Assembly (NCBI GenBank): GCA_038121105.1 | Contig: JAYONB010000005.1 | Span: 196,435-260,434 of the forward strand | Direction: 5' to 3' | Length of the DNA: 64,000 nt | Source of the DNA: CALJDF01 sp038121105 | GTDB lineage: Bacteria > Pseudomonadota > Alphaproteobacteria > SHVP01 | Shown: piece by piece, positions 43,749 to 52,900 of the stretch | Layout of the letters: the number at the start of each line of letters is the position of its first letter | Position numbering within the stretch: position 1 is the stretch's first letter | Translations under genes and position numbers: made by a program | Notes under the pieces: generated by a model | Seen by the model: the letters and a program-made list of their open reading frames with translations, nothing else | What the model was told of the DNA's origin: nothing | Database searches by the model: none

Positions 43749-44546
43749 ATGAGAGGGCGGGTACTTGTTGTCGCCGGATCGGATTCCGGGGGCGGGGCCG
43801 GCATTCAAGCCGATATCAAGACGATCACGGCGCTCGACGCCTATGCGATGACGGCGATTACGGCGCTCACCGCCCAGGACACCAATGGCGTCTCCGGGAT
43901 CCATGACGTCCCGCCGAGTTTCGTCGCTCAACAGATAGACATTGTGCTGGCTGATCTCGGCGCCGACGCCATAAAAACCGGGATGCTTCATACGCCTGAC
44001 GTGATCGGGTCCGTCGTCGACGCCTTTGCTGCGGCCAAGACCAAGGCCCCTCTGGTTGTGGATCCGGTCATGATGGCCAAAAGCGGTGATTCGTTGATCT
44101 CGACTGCGGCGACCGCCACGCTCACCGAGCGTCTGATCCCGATCGCGACGGTGCTCACGCCGAACTTGCCGGAGGCGTCGATCTTGGTCGGGCGGCCCAT
44201 TACGTCGATCTCTGACATGACGGCTGCGCGCGACGACCTCCTGGCGCTGGGGGCCAAGTACGTCTTGCTGAAGGGCGGGCATCTGACCGGCGATCGGGTG
44301 CGCGATCTGTTATTCGGCCCGGGTGAAACCCAGGTGTTCGAGTCGCCCCGAATCGACTCCAAACACACCCACGGCACCGGGTGCACGCTCGCCTCTGCCG
44401 TTGCGGCGGGTTTGGCGCAAGGGCTCGCGGTCGACGCATCGATTACCCGCGCGCGAAATTACGTGATGGCGGCTATCCGCACGGCGCCGGGCTACGGCGC
44501 GGGCCATGGTCCGATGAACCACAGCCACACCGTATCCGGCGTTTAG
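43749..44546 (+). CDS. thiD: Hydroxymethylpyrimidine/phosphomethylpyrimidine kinase
   Basis: Ribokinase-fold kinase of thiamine synthesis, 265 residues. It has VVAGSDSGGGAGIQADIKTI, the substrate loop LTAQDTNGV, VVDPVMMAKSGDSL, LTPNLPEA and the catalytic THGTGCTLASAVAAGLA. It follows glmM by 13 bases. thiE lies in a different operon at 21439-22107. Confidence 0.95.
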   Translation: MRGRVLVVAGSDSGGGAGIQADIKTITALDAYAMTAITALTAQDTNGVSGIHDVPPSFVAQQIDIVLADLGADAIKTGMLHTPDVIGSVVDAFAAAKTKAPLVVDPVMMAKSGDSLISTAATATLTERLIPIATVLTPNLPEASILVGRPITSISDMTAARDDLLALGAKYVLLKGGHLTGDRVRDLLFGPGETQVFESPRIDSKHTHGTGCTLASAVAAGLAQGLAVDASITRARNYVMAAIRTAPGYGAGHGPMNHSHTVSGV

Positions 44547-44552
44547 CGGCGA

Positions 44553-45164
44553 CTAGCTGATGTCTTGCTCGCCCGGAATGTGACCGAAGGCCGACGCGGG
44601 CACGAATTCAAACGACCCGGCTCCTGGCGGCTGCCAGTAGAGCTCCAGCGTAGAGGTGGTCTTTTTCTCGTAGTAGATCACGCGGATCGGGTGCCAGCCT
44701 GCTTTGTCCGCCACGACCTCAAGGTTGGGCGAAAACAGATCGGGGGTCACGAAGGGCGAATCGTAGATCATGGTATCGCCGATCCACAAACGCACCCCGT
44801 CGTTGTGCTGCACCGAGAACATGTACGTTCCCGGTTGATCGATCTTGATATAGCCCTGGATGAACGCACCGACGAGATCGTCGTTCTTGTTCGTCAAGAC
44901 CGGGCCCGCGCCCACGTTGTAGTTGAGCATCGGTAGCGGGTCGCCCGGGATCTTCTTCATCCACGTTGCGGCATTGATCACTTCGTCGATGTGGTTAAAC
45001 CGATCTTGGACGTAATAAACGCTCAGTCCGGGCTTGATCGCCCCGTCGGCGGGCTGGGGGCTGGCTGCCATGATGGCTTCGGCAGCATGACCGGCCGGCG
45101 CATAGATAACGCCGACCAGCGCCGTCGCCGCGATAGCCGCGGCAAGGGATAGTGAACGCAGCAT
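44553..45164 (-). CDS. Secreted PA14-domain protein
   Basis: A 203-residue protein. The signal peptide is LSLAAAIAATALVGVIYAPAGHAAE. One PA14-like beta-barrel fills the rest: GLSVYYVQDRFNHIDEV, IQGYIKIDQPGTYMFSVQHNDGVRLWIGDTMIYDS and WHPIRVIYYEKKTTSTLELYWQPPG. PA14 domains usually bind carbohydrate or act as enzyme accessories; here it stands alone. ATG 45164 has GGAGGAATTT upstream. The longer frame to 45944 runs antisense through serC and is rejected. Confidence 0.85.
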   Translation of the reverse strand: MLRSLSLAAAIAATALVGVIYAPAGHAAEAIMAASPQPADGAIKPGLSVYYVQDRFNHIDEVINAATWMKKIPGDPLPMLNYNVGAGPVLTNKNDDLVGAFIQGYIKIDQPGTYMFSVQHNDGVRLWIGDTMIYDSPFVTPDLFSPNLEVVADKAGWHPIRVIYYEKKTTSTLELYWQPPGAGSFEFVPASAFGHIPGEQDIS

Positions 45165-45255
45165 GACCAAATTCCTCCTCAAACTCGTCTGGAGATGATT
45201 CCACTGAGGTCCCTCGAAGACAACCACGATTCTGTGGCTAATTCGCGGCAGCGCG

Positions 45256-45284
45256 TTGACATTCCCGTGCCAGGCCCATATATC
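45256..45284 (+). promoter_or_regulatory. Sigma-70-type promoter of serC-serA
   Basis: TTGACA at 45256-45261 and TATATC at 45279-45284 with a 17-base spacer, close to consensus. It predicts a start near 45291 and a leader of about 48 bases that contains the serC motif. Confidence 0.72.
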
Positions 45285-45298
45285 CGCGGCGGGCCACG

Positions 45299-45334
45299 AC
45301 CCCCCAACGGGTTGCGCTATTCTGGAAGGAATAG
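45299..45334 (+). promoter_or_regulatory. serC RNA motif (two-hairpin leader over the ribosome site)
   Basis: Two small hairpins precede serC. The first is ACCC-CCCAAC-GGGT (45299-45312). The second is CTATTC-TGGAAG-GAATAG (45317-45334), whose loop and 3' arm carry the Shine-Dalgarno GGAAGGA, four bases before the ATG. This matches the alphaproteobacterial serC leader motif as I remember it. The ligand or mechanism is not established. Confidence 0.62.
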
Positions 45335-45338
45335 AGAC

Positions 45339-46505
45339 ATGACGACACCTCAGCGCCCCGCGCGCCGCCCGGCGAATCCGCTTTTTTCTTCCGGGCCCTG
45401 TACCAAGAGACCTGGTTGGTCGGTCGACGTCCTTAACGAGGCGTGCCTCGGTCGATCCCACCGATCCAAGGTCGGCAAAGCCCGTCTCAAAGCGGTTCTC
45501 GACCACTCCCGCACCTTGCTCGGCTTGCCCGAGGATTATCGCATCGCCATCGTCCCAGCGTCTGATACCGGCGCGGTCGAAATGGCGCTCTGGTCGCTGT
45601 TGGGCCCCCGTGAGGTCGACGTGCTGACCTGGGAAAGCTTCGGCCAGGGCTGGGTCACCGACATCACCAAACAGCTCAAACTCGACGGCGTGCGTACCCT
45701 GAAGGCCGATTATGGTGCGTTGCCGGACCTTGGCGCCGTCGACTTCTCGCGCGATGTCGTCTTTACGTGGAACGGCACGACCTCCGGGGTCTGCGTCCCC
45801 GATGGCGACTGGATTGCCGACGATCGTGAGGGGTTGACGATTTGCGATGCCACCTCCGCGGTGTTCGCGTTCGACCTGCCATGGGACAAACTCGATGTCA
45901 TCACCTACTCGTGGCAAAAGGTCCTTGGCGGCGAAGCGGCGCACGGCATGTTAATCCTGTCGCCTCGCGCCGTGGCACGGCTTGAAAGCCACCAACCTTC
46001 TTGGCCGATGCCCAAGATCTTTCGCATGACCAAAGGCGGCAAGCTCGACGAAGCGTTGTTCGCCGGCGCGACGATCAACACGCCCTCTATGCTCTGCGTC
46101 GAAGACGCGTTGGACGCATTGCAATGGGTGGCCTCGATCGGCGGATTGGCCGAGATGGTGGCGCGCGCGCGGCGCAACCTGGGTGTGCTGGACTCCTGGG
46201 TCGCGGCAACGCCTTGGGTCGATTTCCTTGCCGAAGATGCGGCCACCCGGTCCCCCACCTCGGTGTGCCTCAAGATTGTCGATCCGTGGTTTACCGGGCT
46301 CGATGCCGACGCCCAGGCCGCGGCGGCCAAGAAGATTGGCGCGGCGCTTGAGGCCGAAGGCGTGGGGCTCGATGTCGACGCCTATCGGGACGCCCCGCCG
46401 GGTCTGCGCATTTGGTGCGGGGGCACCGTTGAAGAGTCCGACCTCGAGTCGCTGACCCCTTGGCTCGATTGGGCCTTCGAAACCGTAAAATCGTCAGACG
46501 CTTAG
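45339..46505 (+). CDS. serC: Phosphoserine aminotransferase
   Basis: PLP enzyme making phosphoserine, 388 residues, of the alphaproteobacterial/archaeal type (TIGR01365). It has NPLFSSGPCTKRPGW, RSHRSKVGKARL, NGTTSGVCVPDGDWI, CDATSAVFAFDLPW and the PLP-lysine segment YSWQKVLGGEAAHGM. ATG 45339 follows the GGAAGGA site inside the leader hairpin. The frame upstream to 45195 is non-coding leader. Confidence 0.94.
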   Translation: MTTPQRPARRPANPLFSSGPCTKRPGWSVDVLNEACLGRSHRSKVGKARLKAVLDHSRTLLGLPEDYRIAIVPASDTGAVEMALWSLLGPREVDVLTWESFGQGWVTDITKQLKLDGVRTLKADYGALPDLGAVDFSRDVVFTWNGTTSGVCVPDGDWIADDREGLTICDATSAVFAFDLPWDKLDVITYSWQKVLGGEAAHGMLILSPRAVARLESHQPSWPMPKIFRMTKGGKLDEALFAGATINTPSMLCVEDALDALQWVASIGGLAEMVARARRNLGVLDSWVAATPWVDFLAEDAATRSPTSVCLKIVDPWFTGLDADAQAAAAKKIGAALEAEGVGLDVDAYRDAPPGLRIWCGGTVEESDLESLTPWLDWAFETVKSSDA

Positions 46506-46525
46506 CCCGCGGGAGAACGCGACCC

Positions 46526-48106
46526 ATGCCCAAAGTATTGATCTCCGACAAACTCAGCGCCGAGGCGGCGCGCATCTTCAAAGAACGTGGGGTCGAGGTG
46601 GACGAGAAAGTCGGCATGACGCCCGACGAGCTCATCGCCTGTATCGGCGAATACGACGGCCTCGCGGTGAGATCCTCCTCCAAAGTGACCGAGAAGGTCT
46701 TGGCGGCGGCGACGCAGCTCAAGGTCATCGGGCGCGCCGGGATCGGCGTCGACAATATTGATGTCCCGGCGGCAACGGGACGGGGTGTCATCGTGATGAA
46801 CACCCCTTTCGGTAACTCCATCACAACGGCTGAACATGCGATCGCCATGATGTTCTCGTTGGCGCGCCAAATCCCCGCAGCCGACGCCTCGACCCAAGCC
46901 GGCAAGTGGGAGAAGTCCCGTTTCATGGGTGTCGAGGTCTACGGCAAGACGCTCGGTCTCATCGGCTGCGGCAACATCGGTTCGATCGTCGCGGATCGCG
47001 CATTGGGACTGAAGATGAAGGTCGTGGCTTACGATCCGTATCTTTCGCCGGAACGGGCCGAAGATATCGGTGTCGAGAAGGTCGAACTTGACGATCTGTT
47101 CGCGCGCGCCAACTTCATTACCCTCCACACCCCGCTCACGGAGGCGACCCACAATATCATCGACAAAGACGCGATGGCCAAAATGCGGGACGGCGTGCGG
47201 ATCATTAACTGCGCGCGCGGCGGTTTGGTGGTCGAAGAAGATCTCAAGGCCGCCCTCGAATCGGGCAAGGTTGCCGGCGCTGCCATGGATGTCTTCAGCG
47301 AAGAGCCGGCGAAGGACAACATCCTATTCGGTGTGGACGGAATCATCGCGACACCCCATCTCGGCGCCTCCACCAACGAAGCACAGGAAAACGTCGCGAT
47401 CCAAGTGGCCGAGCAAATGGCCGACTATCTTACGGTCGGGGCGGTTACCAATGCGCTCAACATGCCGTCGATTAGTGCCGAGGACGCGCCCAAACTCCGG
47501 CCTTACCTCAAATTGGCGCAGCAGGTCGGCAGCTTTTTGGGTCAACTTGTCGACTCAGGGATGAAGCGTGTACGGATCGACTACGAAGGCCAGGTCGCCC
47601 AACTCAACACGAAGCCCTTAACCGCAGTGGTCCTCGAGGGTTTGCTGCAGCCGCTAATGGACAGCGTGAACATGGTGAACGCGCCGGTCATCGCGCGCGA
47701 GCGCGATATCGACGTCACCGAGGCGACCAACGAGCGCAGCGCCGAATATCATTCGTTGATCCGTCTCACCGTCGAAGGGGACGGCAACGACAAGGTTGTT
47801 GCCGGCACGTTGTTCGCCGACACCAATCCGCGGATCGTCCATGTCAACGGCATCGACATTGAGGCCGAACTCGCACCCAACACCCTGTTCGTCACGAACG
47901 ACGATCTGCCGGGCTTCATCGGCCGGCTGGGCATGGAATTGGGGGAATCTGGCGTCAACATCGCGACGTTCCATCTCGGGCGAAAAGCCGCCGGCGGCGA
48001 AGCGATGTCGATGATCGCCACCGATGAACCGGTCAGCGATGAGGTATTGAAGAAGATCCTCGCGCTGCCGCTCGTGAACGCAGCTAAATCGCTGCGATTC
48101 GACTAA
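46526..48106 (+). CDS. serA: D-3-phosphoglycerate dehydrogenase
   Basis: First enzyme of serine synthesis, 526 residues. Domains are the substrate/NAD-binding part (GRAGIGVDNIDV; GLIGCGNIGSIVADRALG; NCARGGLVVEEDL; TPHLGAST), an intervening ASB domain (about 320-450) and a C-terminal ACT domain (NDDLPGFIGRLGMELG). The ACT domain normally gives serine feedback. It follows serC by 20 bases. ATG 46526 matches the family start MPKVLISDKLS. Confidence 0.96.
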   Translation: MPKVLISDKLSAEAARIFKERGVEVDEKVGMTPDELIACIGEYDGLAVRSSSKVTEKVLAAATQLKVIGRAGIGVDNIDVPAATGRGVIVMNTPFGNSITTAEHAIAMMFSLARQIPAADASTQAGKWEKSRFMGVEVYGKTLGLIGCGNIGSIVADRALGLKMKVVAYDPYLSPERAEDIGVEKVELDDLFARANFITLHTPLTEATHNIIDKDAMAKMRDGVRIINCARGGLVVEEDLKAALESGKVAGAAMDVFSEEPAKDNILFGVDGIIATPHLGASTNEAQENVAIQVAEQMADYLTVGAVTNALNMPSISAEDAPKLRPYLKLAQQVGSFLGQLVDSGMKRVRIDYEGQVAQLNTKPLTAVVLEGLLQPLMDSVNMVNAPVIARERDIDVTEATNERSAEYHSLIRLTVEGDGNDKVVAGTLFADTNPRIVHVNGIDIEAELAPNTLFVTNDDLPGFIGRLGMELGESGVNIATFHLGRKAAGGEAMSMIATDEPVSDEVLKKILALPLVNAAKSLRFD

Positions 48107-48155
48107 ACCGACAGCCCGGACAAACGGTCGGGCACCGAGTAGAATTCAGCCCGAC

Positions 48156-49325
48156 ATGACATCGGACCCCAGCAACGGCCTTCTGCCGGCAGGCCTCTCG
48201 GACGATCTGCCCCCTGAGGCGGACATCGAGGCCGAAACCGTCAATATCTTGATGGCGACCTTTCGGGCGCACGGCTATGCGCGCGTCAAGCCGCCGCTGA
48301 TCGAGTTCGAAGAAAGCCTGCTCGACGGGCCCGGCGCGGCGCTGGCACAGCAAATGTTTCGGGTCATGGACCCCCAATCCCAGCGCATGCTGGGCGTGCG
48401 CGCCGATATGACGGGGCAGGTCGCCCGAATCGCGGCAACCCGGCTGGGCGCACGCCCGCGGCCGTTACGTTTGTCCTATTCGGGCCAGGTTCTCCGCACG
48501 CGCGGCAGCCAGCTGCGGCCGGAACGCCAGTTCTCCCAAGCCGGGTTCGAACTCATCGGGTCCGACAGCTTGGAGGCCGATGCCGAAGCGATCCTGTTGG
48601 CCGCAGAGGCGCTGCAACGCGCCGGTGCCAAAGATTTGTCGATCGATCTCACCGTGCCGCACTTGGTTGGCGTTTTGGCGGCTGATGCCGGAATCGAGGG
48701 AGCGCAACTCGATGCGCTCCGTGATGCGCTCGATCGAAAGGACGCGGCAGCCCTTTCGGCCGTTACGAGCGCTGGGCGCATCGATTTCCAAAGTCTCCTT
48801 GGGATGAACGGGCCAGTCGACAAGGCAGTGGCGGCGCTCGAATCGATATCGCTTTCGCCCAAAGCGGCCCAGATCGTCGCGTCGGTCGCGGCCCTGGTCG
48901 CGCTTACCAGGCCGCATTTGGGCGATCTATTGCTGACACTCGATCCCACCGAGTACCGCGGGTTCGAGTATCACACGGGGATCAGTTTTTCGATCTTCGC
49001 GCGCGGCGTGCGCGGCGAACTCGGCCGTGGCGGGCGTTATATCTTGCCGAACGAAGAGCCGGCAACCGGGTTCTCGGTCTATCTCGATTCGCTGCGGCGC
49101 GCCTTGCCGGCGCAAAAGAACGGCGCGTGCGTTTTCGTCGCGGCGTCCCACGGTTTCGACACGATCAAATCGTTGCATGACGAGGGATGGCGCACCGTGC
49201 GGGGGCTCGACGACGACGCCGACCCGACGGCCGAGGCTCTCCGTCTTGGCTGCACGCATGTCTTTGCGGATGGATCCGTCCAGGCGATCGGTAACAGCAT
49301 AAAAAAGAGCGAACAAAGCGAATGA
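48156..49325 (+). CDS. hisZ: ATP phosphoribosyltransferase regulatory subunit
   Basis: Catalytically dead histidyl-tRNA-synthetase paralogue that activates the short HisG, 389 residues. It has GYARVKPPLIEFEESLL, MFRVMDPQSQRMLGVRADMT, LRLSYSGQVLRT and QFSQAGFELIGSD. The C-terminal region YRGFEYHTGISFSIFARGVRGELGRGGRY corresponds to the synthetase motif 3. hisG is not in the window. Its stop overlaps the purA start (ATGA). Confidence 0.92.
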   Translation: MTSDPSNGLLPAGLSDDLPPEADIEAETVNILMATFRAHGYARVKPPLIEFEESLLDGPGAALAQQMFRVMDPQSQRMLGVRADMTGQVARIAATRLGARPRPLRLSYSGQVLRTRGSQLRPERQFSQAGFELIGSDSLEADAEAILLAAEALQRAGAKDLSIDLTVPHLVGVLAADAGIEGAQLDALRDALDRKDAAALSAVTSAGRIDFQSLLGMNGPVDKAVAALESISLSPKAAQIVASVAALVALTRPHLGDLLLTLDPTEYRGFEYHTGISFSIFARGVRGELGRGGRYILPNEEPATGFSVYLDSLRRALPAQKNGACVFVAASHGFDTIKSLHDEGWRTVRGLDDDADPTAEALRLGCTHVFADGSVQAIGNSIKKSEQSE

Positions 49326-50614
49326 CGAATGTTGCGGTGGTCGGCTCCCAGTGGGGGGACGAGGGTAAGGGAAAGATCGTCGATTGGTTGTCCGAACGCG
49401 CCGACGTCGTGGTTCGGTTTCAGGGCGGGCACAATGCGGGACATACCCTGGTCGTCGACGGTGTCGTCTATAAGCTGAGTTTGCTCCCCTCCGGCGTCGT
49501 CCGCGGTGGCAAGTACTCCATTATCGGCAATGGCGTTGTCGTGGATCCGTGGGCGTTGCTCAAGGAGATCGACACGTTGCGCAATCAAGGCGTCGAGATT
49601 ACGCCCGACAACCTTGCGATCGCCGAAAACGCGACCCTGATTCTATCGCTTCACCGGGAGTTGGATGCGTCGCGCGAAGACTCTAATTCGGGCATGAACA
49701 TCGGCACCACCCGCCGTGGTATCGGGCCGGCCTACGAAGACAAGGTCGGTCGGCGGGCGGTTCGGGTTTGCGATTTGGCCGATCCGGAAATCCTCGATGA
49801 AAAAGTCAAGGCGTTGTCGGTGCACCACAACGCGCTCCGGGCGGGTTTCGGTCGTCCCTCGATCGACGAAGCGGAGATCCGCGCGGCCCTGGCGGAGGTT
49901 GCCCCGAAAATCCTTCCCTTTGCCAAACCGGTCTGGTCGCAACTCGACGCGTACCGTGCGGCGGGCAAGCGAATTTTGTTCGAGGGCGCGCAAGGAACGT
50001 TGCTGGACAACGATCACGGGACGTACCCCTTCGTGACCTCGTCCAACACGATGGCCGGCCAGGTTGCCGTCGGTGCCGGCGTGGGGCCTGGTGCGGTCGG
50101 CTATGTCCTGGGCATTACGAAGGCTTACACCACGCGGGTAGGCGAGGGGCCGTTTCCCTCGGAACTGTTGGACGACACGGGCCAAACGCTGGGCGAACGC
50201 GGGAACGAATTCGGCACCGTCACCGGGCGGGCGCGGCGTTGTGGCTGGTTCGACGCGGTTCTCGTGCGGCAAGCCGTGAAAACCGGCGGAATAGACGGGA
50301 TTGCCCTCACCAAGCTCGATGTCCTGGACGGGTTGCCGGAAATCCGTATTTGCGTGGGGTATCGCCTCAATGGCGAAGAACTTCAGTACCTACCGGCCAG
50401 CATGAGCGCCCAGGCCGCCGTCGAGCCGATCTACGAAACCCTTGAAGGGTGGCAAGAATCGACCCAGGGCGCCAGAACCTGGGCCGCGCTTCCCGCGACC
50501 GCGATCAAATACATTCGCCGTGTCGAAGAACTGATTGAAGCGCCGGTCGCGCTGCTGTCGACGAGTCCCGAGCGGGAAGACACTATTTTGGTGCACGACC
50601 CGTTCCGGGATTAG
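49322..50614 (+). CDS. purA: Adenylosuccinate synthase
   Basis: GTP-dependent step from IMP to adenylosuccinate, 430 residues. It has VVGSQWGDEGKGKIVDWL (catalytic Asp/GTP loop), GGHNAGHTLV (catalytic His), GTTRRGIGPAYEDK, EGAQGTLLDNDHGTYPFVTSSN and the GTP base motif TKLDVL. It is coupled to hisZ and ends ten bases from convergent rpoH. Confidence 0.97.
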   Translation: MTNVAVVGSQWGDEGKGKIVDWLSERADVVVRFQGGHNAGHTLVVDGVVYKLSLLPSGVVRGGKYSIIGNGVVVDPWALLKEIDTLRNQGVEITPDNLAIAENATLILSLHRELDASREDSNSGMNIGTTRRGIGPAYEDKVGRRAVRVCDLADPEILDEKVKALSVHHNALRAGFGRPSIDEAEIRAALAEVAPKILPFAKPVWSQLDAYRAAGKRILFEGAQGTLLDNDHGTYPFVTSSNTMAGQVAVGAGVGPGAVGYVLGITKAYTTRVGEGPFPSELLDDTGQTLGERGNEFGTVTGRARRCGWFDAVLVRQAVKTGGIDGIALTKLDVLDGLPEIRICVGYRLNGEELQYLPASMSAQAAVEPIYETLEGWQESTQGARTWAALPATAIKYIRRVEELIEAPVALLSTSPEREDTILVHDPFRD

Positions 50615-50624
50615 CCGATGCGTC

Positions 50625-51527
50625 TTAGCTGGGTAGCGCTTGCGTAGACAGGCGTTGTTCGATCGCGGCGTTCCGCATCGCTTTTTGCAGCTTCTCGAAG
50701 GCTCGGACCTCAATCTGCCGAACCCGTTCCCGACTGATGTCGTAGGTTTGCGACAATTCTTCCAAGGTCGAGGGTTCCTCTTTCAAACGTCGCTCGGTCA
50801 GAATGTGCTGCTCGCGATCGTTAAGCGTGGTCATCGCCTCTTTCAACAATTCGCGCCGGCTCTCCAACTCTTCGGACTCCGCCAGCACCGTTTCTTGGCT
50901 GGGCGCATCATCCTCAAGCCAGTCCATCCATTCGCCGTCGCCGTCGATCCGCATCGGGGCGTTGAGGGAATGATCGGCCGCCGACAGCCGACGATTCATG
51001 TTGACCACCTCGGTCTCGGAAACCTTGAGCCGGGTGGCAATCTCTTTGACGTTGTCCGGGTGGAGGTCGCCTTCTTCCAACGCGTTGATCTGGCCCTTGA
51101 TCTTGCGCAGGTTGAAGAACAGCTTTTTTTGCGCCGCGGTGGTGCCCATTTTGACCAGCGACCACGAATGCAGGATGTATTCTTGGATCGAGGCGCGGAT
51201 CCACCACATCGCGTAGGTGGCCAACCGGAACCCGCGATCAGGGTCGAAGCGTTTGACCGCCTGCATCATCCCGACGTTGCCTTCGGAAATGAGCTCGCTG
51301 ACCGGCAGACCGTAACCGCGATAGCCCATCGCGATTTTGGCCACCAAGCGCAAATGGCTGGTCACAAGCTGGTGCGCCGCCTCGGAGTCCTCATGCTCGC
51401 GCCACCGCTTGGCGAGCATGAACTCTTCGTCGGGCTCCAACATCGGAAACTTGCGAATGGCCTGCAGATAGGAAGACAAGCTTCCTTCTGTCGAAACGCT
51501 CGGAATGGTCGCCGTACGTGCGGTCAT
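50625..51527 (-). CDS. rpoH: RNA polymerase heat-shock sigma factor RpoH
   Basis: Sigma-32, 300 residues. Region 2 is HLRLVAKIAMGYRGYGLPVSELISEGNVGMMQAVKRFDP with RLATYAMWWIRASIQEYIL. The RpoH-specific box reads QKKLFFNLRKIKGQ. Region 4 is TLEELSQTYDISRERVRQIEVRAFEKL. ATG 51527 is chosen because AGGGG lies just upstream; ATG 51539 is an alternative. Its own promoter looks RpoH-dependent. Confidence 0.95.
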   Translation of the reverse strand: MTARTATIPSVSTEGSLSSYLQAIRKFPMLEPDEEFMLAKRWREHEDSEAAHQLVTSHLRLVAKIAMGYRGYGLPVSELISEGNVGMMQAVKRFDPDRGFRLATYAMWWIRASIQEYILHSWSLVKMGTTAAQKKLFFNLRKIKGQINALEEGDLHPDNVKEIATRLKVSETEVVNMNRRLSAADHSLNAPMRIDGDGEWMDWLEDDAPSQETVLAESEELESRRELLKEAMTTLNDREQHILTERRLKEEPSTLEELSQTYDISRERVRQIEVRAFEKLQKAMRNAAIEQRLSTQALPS

Positions 51528-51581
51528 CGTGCCCCTCATGCTAGGACCGCGCTGCCCCAAGGTGCGCGGATGCTTTTCTAT

Positions 51582-51610
51582 TAAATAGGCGTTCTATACC
51601 CGAGTTCAAG
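51582..51610 (-). promoter_or_regulatory. RpoH-type promoter upstream of rpoH
   Basis: On the minus strand CTTGAA (51610-51605) and CCTATTTA (51589-51582) are separated by 15 bases. This fits the alphaproteobacterial heat-shock consensus CTTG-N16-17-CYTATNT, suggesting that rpoH activates itself. A TATAGAA-like element for the housekeeping sigma overlaps the spacer. Confidence 0.6.
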
Positions 51611-51616
51611 GGTGGG

Positions 51617-52594
51617 TTATTGATTTTCCCTGTCCCGCAACCATGACAGTAAGTCATTGAAATCATGAGGAAGTTCGCTCTCAAACTCCAACCACGTCTG
51701 GGTCAGGGGGTGGCGGAAGCCCAGAAACCCGGCATGCAGCGCTTGCCGCGATATGGGGGGGCTCGTGGATCGCGCGCGACCGTAGACCCGGTCGCCGATG
51801 ATCGGGCATCCGGCATGGCTCAGGTGGACGCGTATTTGATGGGTCCGCCCGGTCGCCAACCGGCATTCGATTAAGGCGGCATCGCGTCCGAACCGACGCA
51901 GCGTTCTATACCGGGTAAGCGCCCTCTTGCCGCGCCCCTCGGCGACCACCGCCATTTTTTTGCGGTTCCGCGTGCTTCTGCCGATGGCGCCCTCAAATTC
52001 GCCTTCGGTCGGGTTCGGCACGCCCCAGACCACGGCCCGGTAGGCACGACCGATCGAATGATCGGCAAACTGCGAGGCGAGCCCTTTATGGGCGGCATCG
52101 TTCTTTGCCGCGATCAACAGACCGCTGGTGTCTTTGTCGAGCCGGTGCACGATCCCGGGACGGCGCACCCCGCCGATCCCCGAAAGACTGGCGCCGCAAT
52201 GGGCGATCAGGGCGTTGACCAGCGTCCGATCGGGATTGCCTGCCGCAGGATGCACCACCAGCCCGGCCGGCTTGTCGATCACGATGACGTCGTCGTCTTC
52301 GAATACGACCTCCAAGTCCATCGCTTGGCCCTGGGGCACGGGATCGCTAGGCGCGGGGACTTGCAAGTCGATGCCCTGGCCGACCCGCACCTTCGCCGCC
52401 GGATCGACCGCCGTCGTCCCATCGACTCTCACGGCCTGGTCGACAATGAGCGCCTTCAACCGAGACCGCGAGATATCGGGACAGGATCGCGCCAAGAACT
52501 GATCCAGCCGTAGACCGGCATCGGCGTTGGACACAACAAGCTTGCGTTGCTCGCTCGATTCGGAAATGGTCTCAGCCGTCTTTTCGGGCGCCAT
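51617..52594 (-). CDS. rluD: Large-subunit rRNA pseudouridine synthase, RluD type
   Basis: Makes pseudouridines in 23S rRNA, 325 residues. An N-terminal S4 domain (LRLDQFLARSCPDISRSRLKALI) is followed by the RluA-family catalytic domain with GIVHRLDKDTSGLL (catalytic Asp), then TGRTHQIRVHLSHAGCPIIGDRVYG and LHAGFLGFRHP. RluD rather than RluC is judged from the S4 domain and the neighbours. It may be transcribed into rpoH. Confidence 0.88.
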   Translation of the reverse strand: MAPEKTAETISESSEQRKLVVSNADAGLRLDQFLARSCPDISRSRLKALIVDQAVRVDGTTAVDPAAKVRVGQGIDLQVPAPSDPVPQGQAMDLEVVFEDDDVIVIDKPAGLVVHPAAGNPDRTLVNALIAHCGASLSGIGGVRRPGIVHRLDKDTSGLLIAAKNDAAHKGLASQFADHSIGRAYRAVVWGVPNPTEGEFEGAIGRSTRNRKKMAVVAEGRGKRALTRYRTLRRFGRDAALIECRLATGRTHQIRVHLSHAGCPIIGDRVYGRARSTSPPISRQALHAGFLGFRHPLTQTWLEFESELPHDFNDLLSWLRDRENQ

Positions 52595-52618
52595 GACAAC
52601 TCGGAGCTTTGTGGAAAC

Positions 52619-52900
52619 GTGCAGGCACTAAAGGCCCTCGTGATTTTGATGGGCGTGATGATCGTCGCCGCACTCGGCGTGATTGTCGTCACGATCATAA
52701 ACCGCTCGCAAGACGCCGCGCAGCGGGCCAAACCGTATGAGAAGGAAATATCTCTGCCCGCCGGCGAAATTCTCGATATGACGAGCGGGCCCGGCGAGGT
52801 AACGCTGCGCTACCGCCTTCCCGACGGCACCGAGCAGCTCATCGTCATCGACACCGACCGCGGAAGGCTGCGCGGCATTCTGGGTATTGCTCGGCCGTGA
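52619..52900 (+). CDS. Small membrane protein, DUF6476-like
   Basis: About 93 residues. One N-terminal membrane helix (LKALVILMGVMIVAALGVIVVTII) is followed by a soluble domain with ISLPAGEILDMTSGPGEVTLRYRLPDGTEQLIVIDTDRGRL. This matches small alphaproteobacterial proteins encoded beside rluD (DUF6476 by memory). GTG 52619 has GTGGAA upstream; the 5' start is uncertain. Divergent from rluD; its stop overlaps the start of the JAMM gene. Confidence 0.7.
   Translation: MQALKALVILMGVMIVAALGVIVVTIINRSQDAAQRAKPYEKEISLPAGEILDMTSGPGEVTLRYRLPDGTEQLIVIDTDRGRLRGILGIARP

Noticed and set aside
44553..45944. 463-codon minus frame fusing the PA14 protein to sequence antisense to serC
   Set aside because: A clear signal peptide and ribosome site place the start at 45164; the upstream part has no family features.
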